This document shows positions 1 through 11,115 of a DNA stretch of 64,000 nt, piece by piece (position 1 is the stretch's first letter; each line of letters opens with the position of its first letter). Source of the stretch: Tubulanus polymorphus (Eukaryota; Nemertea; Palaeonemertea; Tubulaniformes; Tubulanidae); NCBI RefSeq assembly GCF_964204645.1, contig NC_134026.1, forward strand, positions 14,596,450 through 14,660,449, written 5' to 3'. Under the pieces are notes generated by a model, which was given only the letters and a program-made list of their open reading frames with translations, did no database searches and was not told the origin of the DNA. The translations under genes and the position numbers were made by a program.

Positions 1-869
1 AATCAACGAGTCTGTTTTCGGTTCCTATTGTAAGGTTGTCTACGTGAGTTGTAGTCTCGATTTCGACTAGGGTCACGGTTACGGTTTCGCTCTGACTGGT
101 TCGGCTTTCTAGCAAAATGGTTACGCTTGCTACAGTTATGGCACTCCTGTCCCTTCGCAGGACATTGTGTCTGGTGAGGATATACACCACCACACAATCC
201 ACAGATTCTTGTATCTGACGAGTTCCGATTCGGTTGACTTGGTCTATTCAACGTCGCATGTTTCCATGGTAGTTTCACTCTCAACTTATTCATTGGTGCT
301 GACAGTGTATGTTGTTCCATCTCTGATGTCCGCTCATCAGCAGTCTCCATACCGCGAGCGGTATTTAATAGCTGATTTAACGTGAGCCCTTGCTCGACAG
401 CCTTGCGTCTAAGGCGGGACGATAACGTACCCTGGATTATTTGCCGCTTAATTTCAAGTGTACTATCGGTGAAGTCACACTTACTGGCTAGTGTTGACAG
501 TCTCGTGTAAAACTCGGCAGTCGATTCGTCTGGTTTTTGAGATTCTTTTCGGAACAGGTACACAAGGTGATCAGTACATTTTTGAGGTTCAAAATGTGTC
601 TTTAACGCTAAGACTGCACATTTGAACTCGTTCGCGCGGTTTGCATCTCCCGGTGTGACTGCAGAAATTTTCCGTGTTTCATACACATCATTGGCAGGTT
701 CACCGATGTAATGTAGCAGTATTGCCTTCTGACGGGTAGCTTCATCGATAGCCATGGCTACAAACATGTTTTCTAGGCGCTTGATGTATTTATCGAATCG
801 AATGGGAGCCGTCTCTCTTGGTTGCAGGTCGAATTCGGGAAAAGAAGGTAGTCCGATAGCGGTAGCCAT
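1..869 (-). CDS. gag: Gypsy-type retrotransposon gag, partial (runs off left edge)
   Basis: An open frame starts with ATG at 869 and reads leftwards to the window edge without a stop. The 288 visible residues have the layout of a Ty3/Gypsy gag: a helical capsid-like region (about residues 20-190) and a basic C-terminal tail with two zinc-knuckle blocks near residues 222-255. The first is CX2CX5HX3C. The second starts CHNCSKRNHF but has Pro where the last Cys is expected, so it is probably damaged or diverged. The tail is rich in Arg and Asn, as expected for nucleocapsid. A candidate primer-binding site and LTR lie immediately upstream (990-1382), which supports the start. Protease, reverse transcriptase and integrase would lie outside the window. 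Confidence 0.85.
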
Positions 870-989
870 GTTTTCTCGAATTTTTACGTGTTACTACAGG
901 GTGCGATGAAGATCGATTAAAGGTTACTATATTGTGGCTCTGTGGATTGAAATGATTACTCACAAACAATCGTCGATATTCGATCCCAT

Positions 990-1000
990 CCTCGTCGCCA
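990..1000 (-). promoter_or_regulatory. Candidate tRNA primer-binding site of the Gypsy element
   Basis: On the minus strand TGGCGACGAGG lies between the gag leader and the candidate LTR end. TGGCG-type starts are common in PBSs of invertebrate Gypsy elements. The matching tRNA was not identified. Confidence 0.5.
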
Positions 1001-1382
1001 CATAAAGATGAAAGCCAGAGATTCTCGATTATTTGATACCATTAAACGCTTTATTCACTATCACAAAACACCATTGCTCACGCTACAATTACCCACACGA
1101 CCTTGACCTAAGTTCTATTGTCAGTAACCACTAAAGCACGGAGCAGAACATTACACTCGCGGATAAATCGACAAATCTAAAATTACAGTTAAAAAATGAT
1201 AATCGATGAAAAATAAGAAATAAATACAGATCGAAGATCCGAAAACGATACTCATATATAGAACATACACACACATTATATTCATAAATCTCACAGACAT
1301 TCAGTTTGAAATAGCGATTGCTCTGGCTAGACACAGAAAACATACAGCTAGAAAAGTACAACTAGAAACACACTTTCTAACA
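1001..1382 (-). repeat. Candidate 5' LTR of the Gypsy element
   Basis: On the minus strand this interval begins TGTTAGAAAG, contains an AATAAAG polyadenylation-type signal about 45 bases before its end, and ends next to the candidate PBS. The partner LTR is outside the window, so the boundaries (about 380 bp) rest only on the TG start and the PBS position. The short ORF inside it is not a gene. Confidence 0.5.
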
Positions 1383-3010
1383 GGACGTCGTTTGTATATG
1401 TATGCACTTACTTTCATGGGCAACATGAATATTATATGGGTGGAGAAAACAATGCTGACTAGAAGCAGTTTCATAAACACTGACGGTAACTATTAGGTGG
1501 ATCTAGTTGGCGTCATTTGTAACAGTACCAGGCCTAAAATCTGGGCAAATCTGACCTACAGCAATTCTATCATAGAATGCAGTAGGTAGCGACAGCGACC
1601 CATGTCAATTTTTTAAACCTGCAGCATTTTTCAATTTCAAATGTGCCGTAGAAAATTATCAATTCATTGGAGGGACAAATCTCCATCAAAACACTTTTAA
1701 ATCAAATTAACAAAAGCAAGGATCATTTGCCTGCAGAACCCTAGGTATGATAGGGAATCTAGCGGTAATTTTTGCTGCATTTGTTTCAAAATAGATGTGA
1801 ACTGTACAGAAATGTTGATACAAGTCCTTGGTAATGTTATTCCATGAAACTGAAATCTTGACTAAAATGTTATCCCATATAGTGTCACAATCTCAATTTG
1901 GAAAGCTGATGGATGGAGGTGTGGGCCAGATATCCTGCTGAACTGCATGAAGAACACCAAGATTAAATATAAAGAAACATGTAAAAATAGTTTTATTTGC
2001 TAACTTAACAACTGATCTTGTTTGCTGATTATTCACAACACAGGTATTGAATGTACACGTTATGTATAAGACTATAATATATTGTATAATATTAATTAGA
2101 CACCTAATCAAATTGTACCGAATGTGTGCTAAACCATGTTTCAAAAACTGTTTTAGTTCGAATGATACTGTTTGCAATTGGTAATAATTACAACGCATAG
2201 GTTTAGGTATCTTAATACTGAAACAATCTGTGTTTTCACCGAGGTCGCATAAAAATGTTCCATCGGTTGAATCTATCTTTTCAATGGCAAGAATCTCGTA
2301 GTTTTTTGTTACCCTTGGTGCTCTCAGAGTCTGAAAAACAAAACAAAATCAATCAACAAATATTTCATATTGCATTTGGTAGATATGAAAATGCAAAACA
2401 AGAGTTTTGTCTTAATTTTTTTAAGATTAAGTGGGGATGATTTGAGGAACTTCTCTTCAAAGAACTTGCTGAAGTGGTTAACTAATGAAATGAATACCTT
2501 AACCGTTAGTACCTCTGGTCCACACATTTTCAATATTAGCTGCAATCTAAGCTATAAAAGGGTCCAAAATAATTGCTTGAAAAGCCCGTTGACTGGAGTT
2601 GACACTTAGTACATAGTCTTTATGATAGATGGCGTCACGTATGTGTGGACATAAATGAAATTTTTTTAACCTGGCTCTATAACCTGTTCTTCTTTGAAAT
2701 ATGAAAACTTTTTTCTAATTTTTTTTTCAAACTGGTACTAAATTTGTAGGTGTTCGTGCCTGATAAACCTAGGCATTTTTACAAAATTCGGCTTTAAACA
2801 AATTGCTTGTAAATAATATTGTAAATAGAGTTGTTAAGTGTGGCTACTTTAAGAACTCAGTTGCATCATCTGTCTCAACTTGGTGCTCCATTTTCATTGT
2901 TATGTCTCAATTTTTTTTTGTAAGCATTTCATTTGGTTGTGACTGCTTTTCTTTCTCCTTGCTTATGTTCATTGACAATCTTTGTATGTACAGATTTTAT
3001 GAATAAATTA
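1383..3010. other. Noncoding stretch, no recognisable feature
   Basis: AT-rich DNA with only short random ORFs on both strands. No repeat structure, RNA gene or transposon terminus was recognised. Confidence 0.6.
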
Positions 3011-3017
3011 AATTGAA

Positions 3018-3070
3018 TTGCCGTGGCTGAGTGTAGCGAGGCCATTAGGTTCGAATCCCTGCTGAGGGGG
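3018..3070 (+). repeat. tRNA-like SINE head (A-box/B-box)
   Basis: A TGGCTGAGTGT stretch resembles a Pol III A box, and GGTTCGAATCCC about 20 bases on is a perfect B box. The spacing is shorter than in a real tRNA and no cloverleaf forms, so this is probably the head of a degenerate tRNA-derived SINE. A second B-box-like stretch lies near 3367-3385. Confidence 0.35.
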
Positions 3071-3483
3071 GGATGTCTTAACAACAAGCGAGATAGGCAG
3101 TGTATACTGCTGTATAGTGTAGGCCTACTTCACTGCTATGCTGTGTTGTGTGCACTGTGCTGTCACTCTTAGGCTATGACTGTATTTTAAAGCCGAGGAG
3201 GATCGAGCACATACTACGTAGGCCTCATTTCAACCCAGTCGGTCGAATTGTTATTCACTAGAGACGAAACCGACTTGCATATCAAAGAAATTAAGGAACG
3301 TATTCTACAACGACCGGCTTCGCAACCGCTTAACTTGACCTATTATAACTAAGTAATATGGATCCTCCGGGTTTAATTCCCGGCGAATTAAGTGCTGCTT
3401 CTCATCTTAATTTACGATCTCATAAGTTTTCCCGATAAAGCAGTGCAAGCGTGTGATGTTTTGAGACATGTGAGATACACAAT

Positions 3484-3600
3484 TCACAAAATAAAATGAA
3501 CAATACTTACTGCGGAAACTTGATTCTTGGAAAACGGCGCACGTGTACGTGTACCGCTCCGACTACTCCACTTCCTGTCCAGCGAGAACAGTCCCGCAAA
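3484..3600 (-). promoter_or_regulatory. Possible promoter / first exon with ETS site and 5' splice site
   Basis: On the minus strand this GC-richer island holds an ETS-type ACAGGAAGTG, a CACGTG E-box and then CCGCAGTAAGTATT, which contains a good 5' splice signal (GTAAGT). It could be a noncoding first exon of a host transcript running leftwards, but no second exon was found. The CACGTG array at 3915-4195 would lie upstream of it. Confidence 0.2.
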
Positions 3601-3914
3601 TATTTATTTTTTTTCAATAAAATGAAAGACAAACACCACCAATTTATGCCGATTGAAAACATATATATTTTTTATTAATAAATATTCATATCTCCATCAA
3701 ACATCATCTGTATAATTTGTTTTTATTGCGGTATCCCATAACAACAGCATAGCGTTAACTCTTCGACCACGACGTACAACCAAAATGGGCCAAAATCGCA
3801 TGTTTTTTAGAAATTTCTCAGCAATTACCGCATAGAATTCCACGAGAAACAAATCTCAATCCTTTAAAATTCATGACTGAAATAATGTGCAAGTTACAGC
3901 ACAACCCTTATGAA

Positions 3915-4195
3915 AATGGTACACGTGTATTTAGCTATATACACGTGTAATATGAAATTACACGTGTACTTTTGACGTGTATTTTGAAGTACATGTGTAA
4001 AACACGTGTATTTCTAAAATACACGTGTAGTTTGGACATGTATTTTGAATCATACATGTACTGAAGATGTATATTTTGAAATACACGTGTTACTTAGGAC
4101 GTGTATTTTAAAAACACGTGTAAATTCATGTGTGGCTTCTGAAATACATGTGCAATCTGGATGCATGTACTACGCTAAAAAAATTATACATGTAC
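3915..4195. repeat. Degenerate array of CACGTG palindromes
   Basis: About seven exact TACACGTGTA-like palindromes and several variants (ACATGTGT, TACATGTA, GACGTGTA) recur at roughly 15-30-base spacing, joined by T/A-rich linkers such as TATTTTGAA. Each holds the CACGTG E-box bound by bHLH factors. It may be an old short-unit satellite, a regulatory cluster, or both. Confidence 0.6.
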
Positions 4196-4704
4196 CTTGT
4201 TTCTCATAATTGGTCACTTTTGTAAACTGCAATTAAATTTGTAATTACATCATTTAGCTTCACATGATTTCATAAAAAGTAAGATTTTGCATGTAATGTT
4301 CGGAGAATTGAAGGAATCTCCTGTCTTTTTAATTGTTTGATCCTCATCTAGTAGTTTTTTCCAGGATGCCGTGTCAAAAAAATCATGTTGTTTGTCCTGA
4401 TTGGGTCCTGTATGAATGAAGCACATGTCTTTGTTGCCCTCTGAATAAATCCAAAAACTGTTTCACAAAAATCATGATCTGAACAAAAAATTTTGGATAT
4501 TTCATTTATTATCAAGATAACTAGAGGCTTAGGGGACTGCCCAAGCCCCGAATTACAATGTTATTTTGAAAAATGTTGAATATATTGCTGTCACCAGCTC
4601 CAAGTGTTCTGCTTTCCTTGTAGGCCCATACACAAAAAATGTCCTTTTTCCTCTAATGTTGCCTTATCATACTGTATATCACATAATGAACATTTGTATC
4701 ATAC

Positions 4705-5190
4705 CTGCAGTTTTTTGAATAATGTCTTATATACAGCGCAGTAATATTTGTTCATCTCCGCATATAGAGAAAATCTTTTCAAAATAGGCATTTAGAACTG
4801 CGTAGAAGCACTTCTCAGTAACAGTAAATTCAACCGATCCAGCAATCCAGTCAAAACAGTTGATATGGATCCAGCTTTGAGGGAGAACGTCATAATAGTA
4901 GTAACAGCCCCACGAAGGGTCACCTCAGCATTTGTGTGGAGAGGATCATCTATTTCCATCAATGAGCTGTGGCTGCAAAACAGATTAAACATTTTGGTGA
5001 TTGGTCAAGTTCATATCGGATGAGTAGGTTGGCAATTATGATTGCATTCACTTTAGTCATAAAGCACTGTATTACTAACTTACGTCGTCACAACCATTGT
5101 CTGCATTATTGGTGGATTGTGGCCATTTTCAATTCTTAAATCTTCCAGATTCTCAAAATCGACTTCTTGAAAAATCGAAATGTCCATCAT
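4705..5190 (-). pseudogene. Two-exon gene remnant, minus strand
   Basis: Exon 1 (5190-5084) begins ATGATGGACATT right after an in-frame stop and encodes 35 codons plus two bases, then meets a consensus 5' splice site (GTAAGT, 5083-5078). Exon 2 begins at 4972 after TCTGTTTTGCAG, and the reading phase is kept across the junction. It continues to an in-frame TAA at 4792-4794. Reading through that stop, the frame stays open to CAG/GTATGA near 4705, a possible third splice site. Exon 2 has a hydrophobic segment like the N-terminal region of some large transposase-domain proteins of invertebrates, but that is only a resemblance. The stop suggests a decayed gene. Confidence 0.4.
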
Positions 5191-5640
5191 TTAGCAACAT
5201 ATTACAATCTACAAAACAAGAAATAATTTGAGAATAAATTATTCCCAAGCATATAGAACTTAAGGCTACAGTAGGCCTATACGTAGGTTGGTTTCCAGCT
5301 AGCGATTTCGTAGCCTATTTTTGCGATGAACATGCATAACGTACCAGATCAGACCTGGATTTTTTGTCTGTAAGGGCTTATATACATAGCATTGTCTATC
5401 ATACATTATCCATTATATATGTATACACCATATTTTGTATGTTATACACATAAAAAGTATGTGGTACAATGCGATCGTCCAATAGGTAAGATTCGAGAAT
5501 AGGGGACTAGTGGTTAGGTTTAGGGTTAGGTTTAGAGATAGAGGTTAGGGGACCAAACCGAAGGTTTGGAGACCCCACTAGTGCACGGGCAGCGGGTAAT
5601 CCCTGTAAACAAGTAGTAAGAGTTAATTGTTGTAGTGAGG
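5191..5640. other. Noncoding spacer with degenerate TTAGGG-like stretch
   Basis: Near 5511-5550 the plus strand has GGTTAGGTTTAGGGTTAGG, an irregular telomere-like stretch next to the 3' side of the PLE at 5645. It is too short and irregular to call telomeric. Otherwise nothing is recognised. Confidence 0.4.
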
Positions 5641-5644
5641 CGGT

Positions 5645-7991
5645 CTACGGGACGTTCATGCCTCGGGGCGTGTTCGTGTCGAGTCGTCGTATCCAGTCTT
5701 GTTCGGCTGCTTCGCGGATCGGTCTCGTGGAGCCTGGTAGGTGTTGGAGACCGTACACCCGAAAGTGTTCGCGGGTGTGGTCGACTTGGTTGAAGTGGTC
5801 CGAGACTGGAGTCGAATTCTTCGTTCTGATGCGTGAGACGTGATGAGTGACGCGTCTTCGTAGAGACATTCCGGTTTGGCCGACGTACAGCATGTTGCAC
5901 TTGGTGCATTCGATGCAGTATACAATTTCACGGGTCGCGCAATTAATTATGTTGCGGATCGCGTGCATTTTGTTGTGGCTGCGGCAAACGGTTGTTTCTC
6001 GGACGAGTGGACACGTACGACATCTCGGTGTCCTGCATTTCTTGTGCCTCGACGTCGGGTTGACGGAGTTCTTTGAATAGACCTGGAAATAGAAGAATTG
6101 GAAACAACGGAAGTATTTCTGTTACGATGCGGTGAAGAGGGGACTCGGGGAGGGGGTGGCTCCGTGGGTTTGAGCTGCGACGAAGTTAGGAGATCTTTGA
6201 GACTCTTGTGCTTGGTGTAGGCGGTGACCGTGGTTACCTCGTCCGACCGGCCGGTGGCCGTAGCCAGTTCCGTAAATCTGGTTCGGATGTTACGGGCTAG
6301 GGTTCGGTTGGCTTCGGAGTGAGGTAAGATAAGCGGTAAACGCTTTTTCGGCGGTTCGTCGGCCCGTTGTTGTTCTCGTAGATCTCGTTCGGCGTGGTGC
6401 CGTAGAGCTTGGCTTTTGATGTGTCGCAGTTCGCGGTCTTTGTAGCCACGACCTCTGAGTACTTTAAGGACGGTTCCGGACGCTGCGTGTAGGTCCGAAT
6501 CGTTATTGCAGATGCGCCGGAACCGGAGAATTTGACTTTTAACTATACCGGAAAATGTGTGTTTGGGGTGAAACGAAGATCGATGTAGTAATTGATGCGA
6601 ATCGGTTGGTTTGAAGTAGACTTTGGTGTCTACTGTACCACTTGTCTCGAATCGCGGGCCTTTGAAAGTGGTTACGGCCAGGAAGTTGACGCTGGTGTCG
6701 CTGATTTCGAACTTGAGTTTGATGGATCGGCTCACTGTTTGTAGGACGTCGATGAATTGCATCAACGTTTCGCGGCCGTGTTCCCAAACTATGTAGATGT
6801 CGTCGATGAACCGAGCGTATAGCGATGGTTGGAGTTCGCTTCTGGACAGACCTTCTTTTTCCCATTCGGCTACAAAGATATTGGCATAAGAAGGAGCAAA
6901 ACGCTTACCCATTGCGGTACCTTTTACCTGTAAATATGTGTTTTCGTTAAAGTTAAAGTCGTTTTTCTTCAGGCTGATTTCGAGTAGTTTCAGCAGCTCG
7001 GCATCCGGGCGTCCCGGGTTTGGGTTATCTCGGAGAGCTTGTCGGATGCTGGCGATACCCTCTTCGTGGGGGATGTTGGCGTAGAGCGAATCGATGTCCA
7101 TGGTGACGAGTAACGCATCGGCGCTAAATTGTTTACCGGCCAAAATATCTAGAAAGTGGTTGGTATCTTTGACGTACGACGGGTGACCGTGGGCGATCGG
7201 CTGCAAATAGTAGTCGATCCATTCCGAAATTTCGTAGGTTTCGGAGCCGCAGTCGGAGACGATCGGGTACTGTCCACTTCTCGCGTTCTTTATGGATTTT
7301 GGGAAGCAGATAGGACTGCCTCTGTTTCGGATTATCGGGCGGTAATAGATATTCGGCGGTTTTTAGCGGGATGATTTTTCGTCGAGCCATATTTTCGATG
7401 ATTTCGCGAATTTCTTCCCCGGTCTGTTCGAAGATCGGTTGCTGCAGCGGCTGATAATACTCGAGATCGGCTAGTTGGCGCATGGCTTCGTGGACGTAGT
7501 CGTCGCGGTCCATGATAACCGTGGCGGAACCCTTATCGGCGGCTTTGATGACAATATTAGTGTTGTCACGCAGCTGCTGGAGGGCTTCGCGTTCCTGTTT
7601 AGTGAGGTTATCATTTACGCGACGCGTATCCCTGGTTTGTTGAGCCAATTCGTGCGCGTCGTTGCAGAACCCGGCGATTACTAGTTCTATTTCATCCGGA
7701 GCCCAACTGCTGGGCAGACGGAAACGCGGAGCCTCGCGGTCCGGTTTGTCTCGGAAGTGATGGTCGAGTTTCACTAGCCGGTTGAATCGGCACACTCCCT
7801 TGGTGCGCTCGGTCGCGGCGGCATCAGAACCGATTTTTGGAGTCGGGCAATAAGTGAGGCCCTTTCGGAGTAGCTGATGTTGCGCCGGACTTAGGCGGAG
7901 TGAACGTGTGAGGTTGACCACCGGGCTCCCGAGAGCGGTGACCGGATCGCGTCGCGCTTGGTTTGGTGCCGGTTCTTCGTGTTCGTCGGAC
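5645..7991 (-). pseudogene. Penelope-like element RT + GIY-YIG endonuclease, broken
   Basis: Three overlapping minus-strand frames make one degraded PLE polyprotein. 7921-7133 carries the N-terminal RT region with NIVIKAADKGSATVIMDRDD and the YLLPKIHK motif. 7206-5947 continues it with RT blocks SLYANIPHEEG, GTAMGKRFAPSYAN and the catalytic FIDDIYIVW. 5968-5645 holds the GIY-YIG nuclease (IVYCIECTKCNMLYVGQTG) after a Cys-rich linker. The frame breaks near 7260 and again near 6070-6090. On the minus strand the second break sits beside TTCTATTTCCAG, which looks like a 3' splice site. The sequence is much richer in GC than its surroundings. PLEs are telomere-related retroelements that may retain introns. 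Confidence 0.85.
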
Positions 7992-8046
7992 CTGGAAATG
8001 GAAGAAATTAGAGAAGCATTGGTTAATTCCGGTTGATTTAACTCAC
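7992..8046 (-). other. Candidate 55-bp intron in the PLE
   Basis: On the minus strand the stretch starts with a perfect GTGAGT and ends with a pyrimidine-rich TTCTTCCATTTCCAG. Removing it joins the RT frame to upstream sequence, but the upstream exon soon meets a stop. The splice signals are good and the coding support is weak. Confidence 0.35.
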
Positions 8047-8076
8047 CAATAGTGGACCCGTTGGTCTCACTAATAC

Positions 8077-8331
8077 TTAGTTTAAACCACTGAGCCAGTG
8101 GTCCAGCAGGGTGTTAGCTGTACCACGGTTCCAGTGGATCCCGTCTCCAACAACTCTGAAGCGTCGATCATCGATGGGTGGTATCGCGGTGACGTCGTCG
8201 TGATTTTCGAGGAGTTCGTTGAACTTCCGGGCGAACTGCTGGTGTTCGCGGGTCGTGTTGAGTTGAACGAAGTGGACGAACGAGTGCTGATACTTTTTGA
8301 CTGCGGCGTTGATCAGGCGCTGTGTAGTCAA
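8077..8331 (-). CDS. Small ORF with SGNH-hydrolase-like C-terminal motif
   Basis: An 84-residue GC-rich frame lies just upstream of the PLE on the same strand. Its end, GDGIHWNRGTANTLLDHWL, matches the DxxH block that closes SGNH/GDSL esterase domains. The preceding helical segment (QFARKFNELLENHDD) also fits that fold. The catalytic Ser/Gly/Asn blocks would be further N-terminal and are not visible, so this is at best the tail of an esterase-like domain. Esterase-like ORF1 proteins occur in some LINEs; association with a PLE would be less usual. It could also be unrelated debris. Confidence 0.35.
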   Translation of the reverse strand: MTTQRLINAAVKKYQHSFVHFVQLNTTREHQQFARKFNELLENHDDVTAIPPIDDRRFRVVGDGIHWNRGTANTLLDHWLSGLN

Positions 8332-8499
8332 ACGTCTCCTATCATTGAGGAATGACTTGAACAGTTAGGAATGTACATCGTACACATTCCAAATTAAGGG
8401 TTTAAAAGAAGTTTAAGTGAAAGCCTTATAATTGCGCAATTGCCATGATTGATACGAAAAAGGTTTCTAGAATCGGATGACAATTTATATAGAATTGGA

Positions 8500-8745
8500 G
8501 TCAGATGTGCATTGTTTTGGGGGTGTTCGAACTTCGCTGAATCACTGAATCGTTGATTATTATATTAATTTCGCTGATTTGAATTTACGCTGAATCCATG
8601 CACATTTTACATATTCTAAAGAAAATGTTTCATTTGACCGATTCATTGATAAATTTCGTTATATATATTCTATAAAAATTCAGTTGGATTACGGTAACGA
8701 ATGTATTTTGCGGAGAGCGGTAACGGCTTTCGGCTTACGTCATCG
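8500..8745 (+). repeat. Left arm of long imperfect inverted repeat
   Basis: This arm shares ordered blocks with the reverse complement of 10895-11115: GTGCAT, GTGTTCGAAC, ATATTAATTTCGCTGA, TATTCTAAAGAAA and GGATTACGGTAACG. The arms are diverged and indel-rich, so this looks like an old non-autonomous DNA transposon of about 2.6 kb. Confidence 0.5.
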
Positions 8746-10790
8746 GTACTTCGATGTAGTCTAACGGCTTTAATAGGGATTCGCCCTGGGGACCCGAGTT
8801 TCAGATATGACAGAAAAATATATAAAAAATCGTGACGATTGTAAGTTGAGGCAAGGATTGAAATGAAATCATTTGACTGCTGGATGTAATCAAAAATAAC
8901 AAATAAACTGATGCCGAAATAGTCTACCTTTTAATTCAGTTGGTTTTCCTTAGAAGCTGTTTGAAAGAATCTACTGCAGAAAAGTGACTGTTGTAAAACA
9001 TCTGATGTGCTAGTGTGCTAGCATTTTGATAGTGCATACTGGCAGTAGATGACTGTAACCAACCGATTGTAAACAGCGACTTAGTGATAGTAACTCCTAC
9101 CACAATAGCTACTCTCAAAACACATCGTTTCTAAAAGTCAACTAGTGAAAAATGACCATTTTGAGATGGCACGTTAATTTCCTGGTCAAAATAGCCACAT
9201 CTGTTAAAGATATGCAGTGATACGTGGCAGGGTCAAAGGTACTGTTAAACCCCATATGCTTTGTATACAGAACTCCGTATGCTTTGAATACAGTTCTGTC
9301 AATAGAAATCCTAGTTTCTGAGTTGCTAAGAGCCCCCTAAATTATATCACGCTCAACAAAATGGGAATAACCAATAGGAAAACTATTGATTTATATAACA
9401 CCATTATGGATTAAATCCGTTAAAACAAGTATTGTGCCAGATCTAATATGGAATTTTATGATTTTTGTTTTATATTTGCGATTATAAAACATGCTGGTGC
9501 ATTCATACTGTCATAAATCCTTGATTCTGTAGAAATGAATTTGTCTTCAAGGATATTTGAGAGACGAAAATACAAATAAAATCATATGTTCATGAAATGG
9601 ATTATGTCTTTAGATCTCTTTACTTGGAAGACTACAACAAATTTTCCCAAAAATTGTATCTAAAATACTTAGAATTAACCTACAATTAACCTACAATTAT
9701 TGTTTATTTCGATACAATCAATTTTTAAGTAATCCATGTGATGTTCACTTTGTCACGCTGTTCTCTGCTTGTTCGTTTATGAATATTGAACCCTTTTATC
9801 GCTTGTTAGAATTGATATACCTTAACCGAAATTTCATTTCATAGTTATACAGTTTGGTTGAAATGATATTAAAACTTCTAATATAAGATCAAAATAATAG
9901 TGCATTATATTATAATCTAATACCCATTACTTACTGAGCGTATGCTAGTGAGAATAAGCCTAACAATTATCATTATTGATTGAATAAATACTGAAATAAA
10001 TTCAGTTGAGATGTTCACGTAGTTTTGAAATCAGTTAATCCAATTTGATAAAAATACCTCTTCTGGTCTAAGTAAAAGAATGCAAGGCTGAAATTTCAGT
10101 TTCACATGCTTTCCTACTTTGTTGAGTAAATTGTTTGTATAGGTTATCAAAAGCCCAGCAGCAGCTATCAGTCAACAGGTGAATTACACTGGCTAACTAG
10201 ACAGTGATTGATGAACGAATAAACAAACTGCACTGACCACCAAAAATAATAACCTTTTAATAGTATTTAACTTAGCACCTCAAAACTCTATTTGAAGATG
10301 CCAATGAAATAAAATGCCAATGAATCGCTGAATTTTAAGGTACTTTATCAGTTTTTTTCCAATATAACTCATTTTATCGTAACTCAAATTATCGTAAAAT
10401 AAAAACTACTTTTATATCAGTGGCACCATATTCTACGACAGAAGTGCATTCATAGTAAGAATAACGTCACCAATACGTTAAATTGGAAGTGAATGCAGGC
10501 TAGGACCAACAAAGGTGCCGATTTAAGATGCCGATATACAGAGAATCTCTCCCGTAGCGACTGACACGGTTGCATATACCTTCCGTGGCGACAAGTAAAT
10601 AATTGTCTATCTAAACGACTACATGACCCGAAGTAGTCGAATAGAACACTAATCCGATAAATGAAGAAATTCCGCAATAAAATGTTATACGATGACATTT
10701 AATTATCAAAATTAAACCACAACAACGTTCGGATTTTCAGTGACTGCCATCTGACTTAAAGCTCAAATCACTGGAATGTCTACATTCCAC

Positions 10791-10822
10791 CTGATGATGG
10801 CTGTTAGTCAACAGTCAAAACG
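10791..10822 (+). ncRNA. Decayed hammerhead-ribozyme-like core
   Basis: CTGATGA is followed by a 7-bp stem (GGCTGTT pairing AACAGTC around AGTC) and then AAAAC where a hammerhead needs GAAAC. The changed G is the catalytic G12, so the motif is presumably dead. A preceding hairpin (GGAATGTCTACATTCC) fits stem I. PLEs are known to carry minimal hammerheads, so this may be a PLE terminus relic. Confidence 0.4.
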
Positions 10823-10894
10823 TTGCGGTTTCATCTCAACACATGTTATCATATTAAGCGTTCTATTGCGGTATTTCTTCATTCATGACCCCAC

Positions 10895-11115
10895 GGTGAA
10901 GATCACCAAAGGCCGTTACCGTTATCCAAATGAAATCTTGAATACTATACGAAATTTCTTATTTCTATTAAACTCGGCCACAGTTCGGAAGATTTCTTTA
11001 GAATGCATTGATAGATCCACATAAATCCATTATAGATACAGCATATTTTATTTTTTTAAATCAACGATTCAGCGAAATTAATATAAAATCATGGGAGGTT
11101 CGAACACTCCAAAAT
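10895..11115 (-). repeat. Right arm of long imperfect inverted repeat
   Basis: Partner of 8500-8745 in inverted orientation, with the same ordered blocks. A third, weaker relative (GTGTTTGAACTTCGC on the minus strand) lies near 16320-16345, so the family is dispersed. Confidence 0.5.

Noticed and set aside
167-385. Plus-strand ORF opposite gag
   Set aside because: It is the antisense shadow of the gag frame with no features of its own.
3018-3070. A functional tRNA gene
   Set aside because: B box is good but the A-to-B distance is too short and no cloverleaf or acceptor stem can be drawn.
5511-5550. Telomere repeats beside the PLE
   Set aside because: Only a few irregular TTAGGG/TTTAGG units; no array, and the DNA continues normally on both sides.
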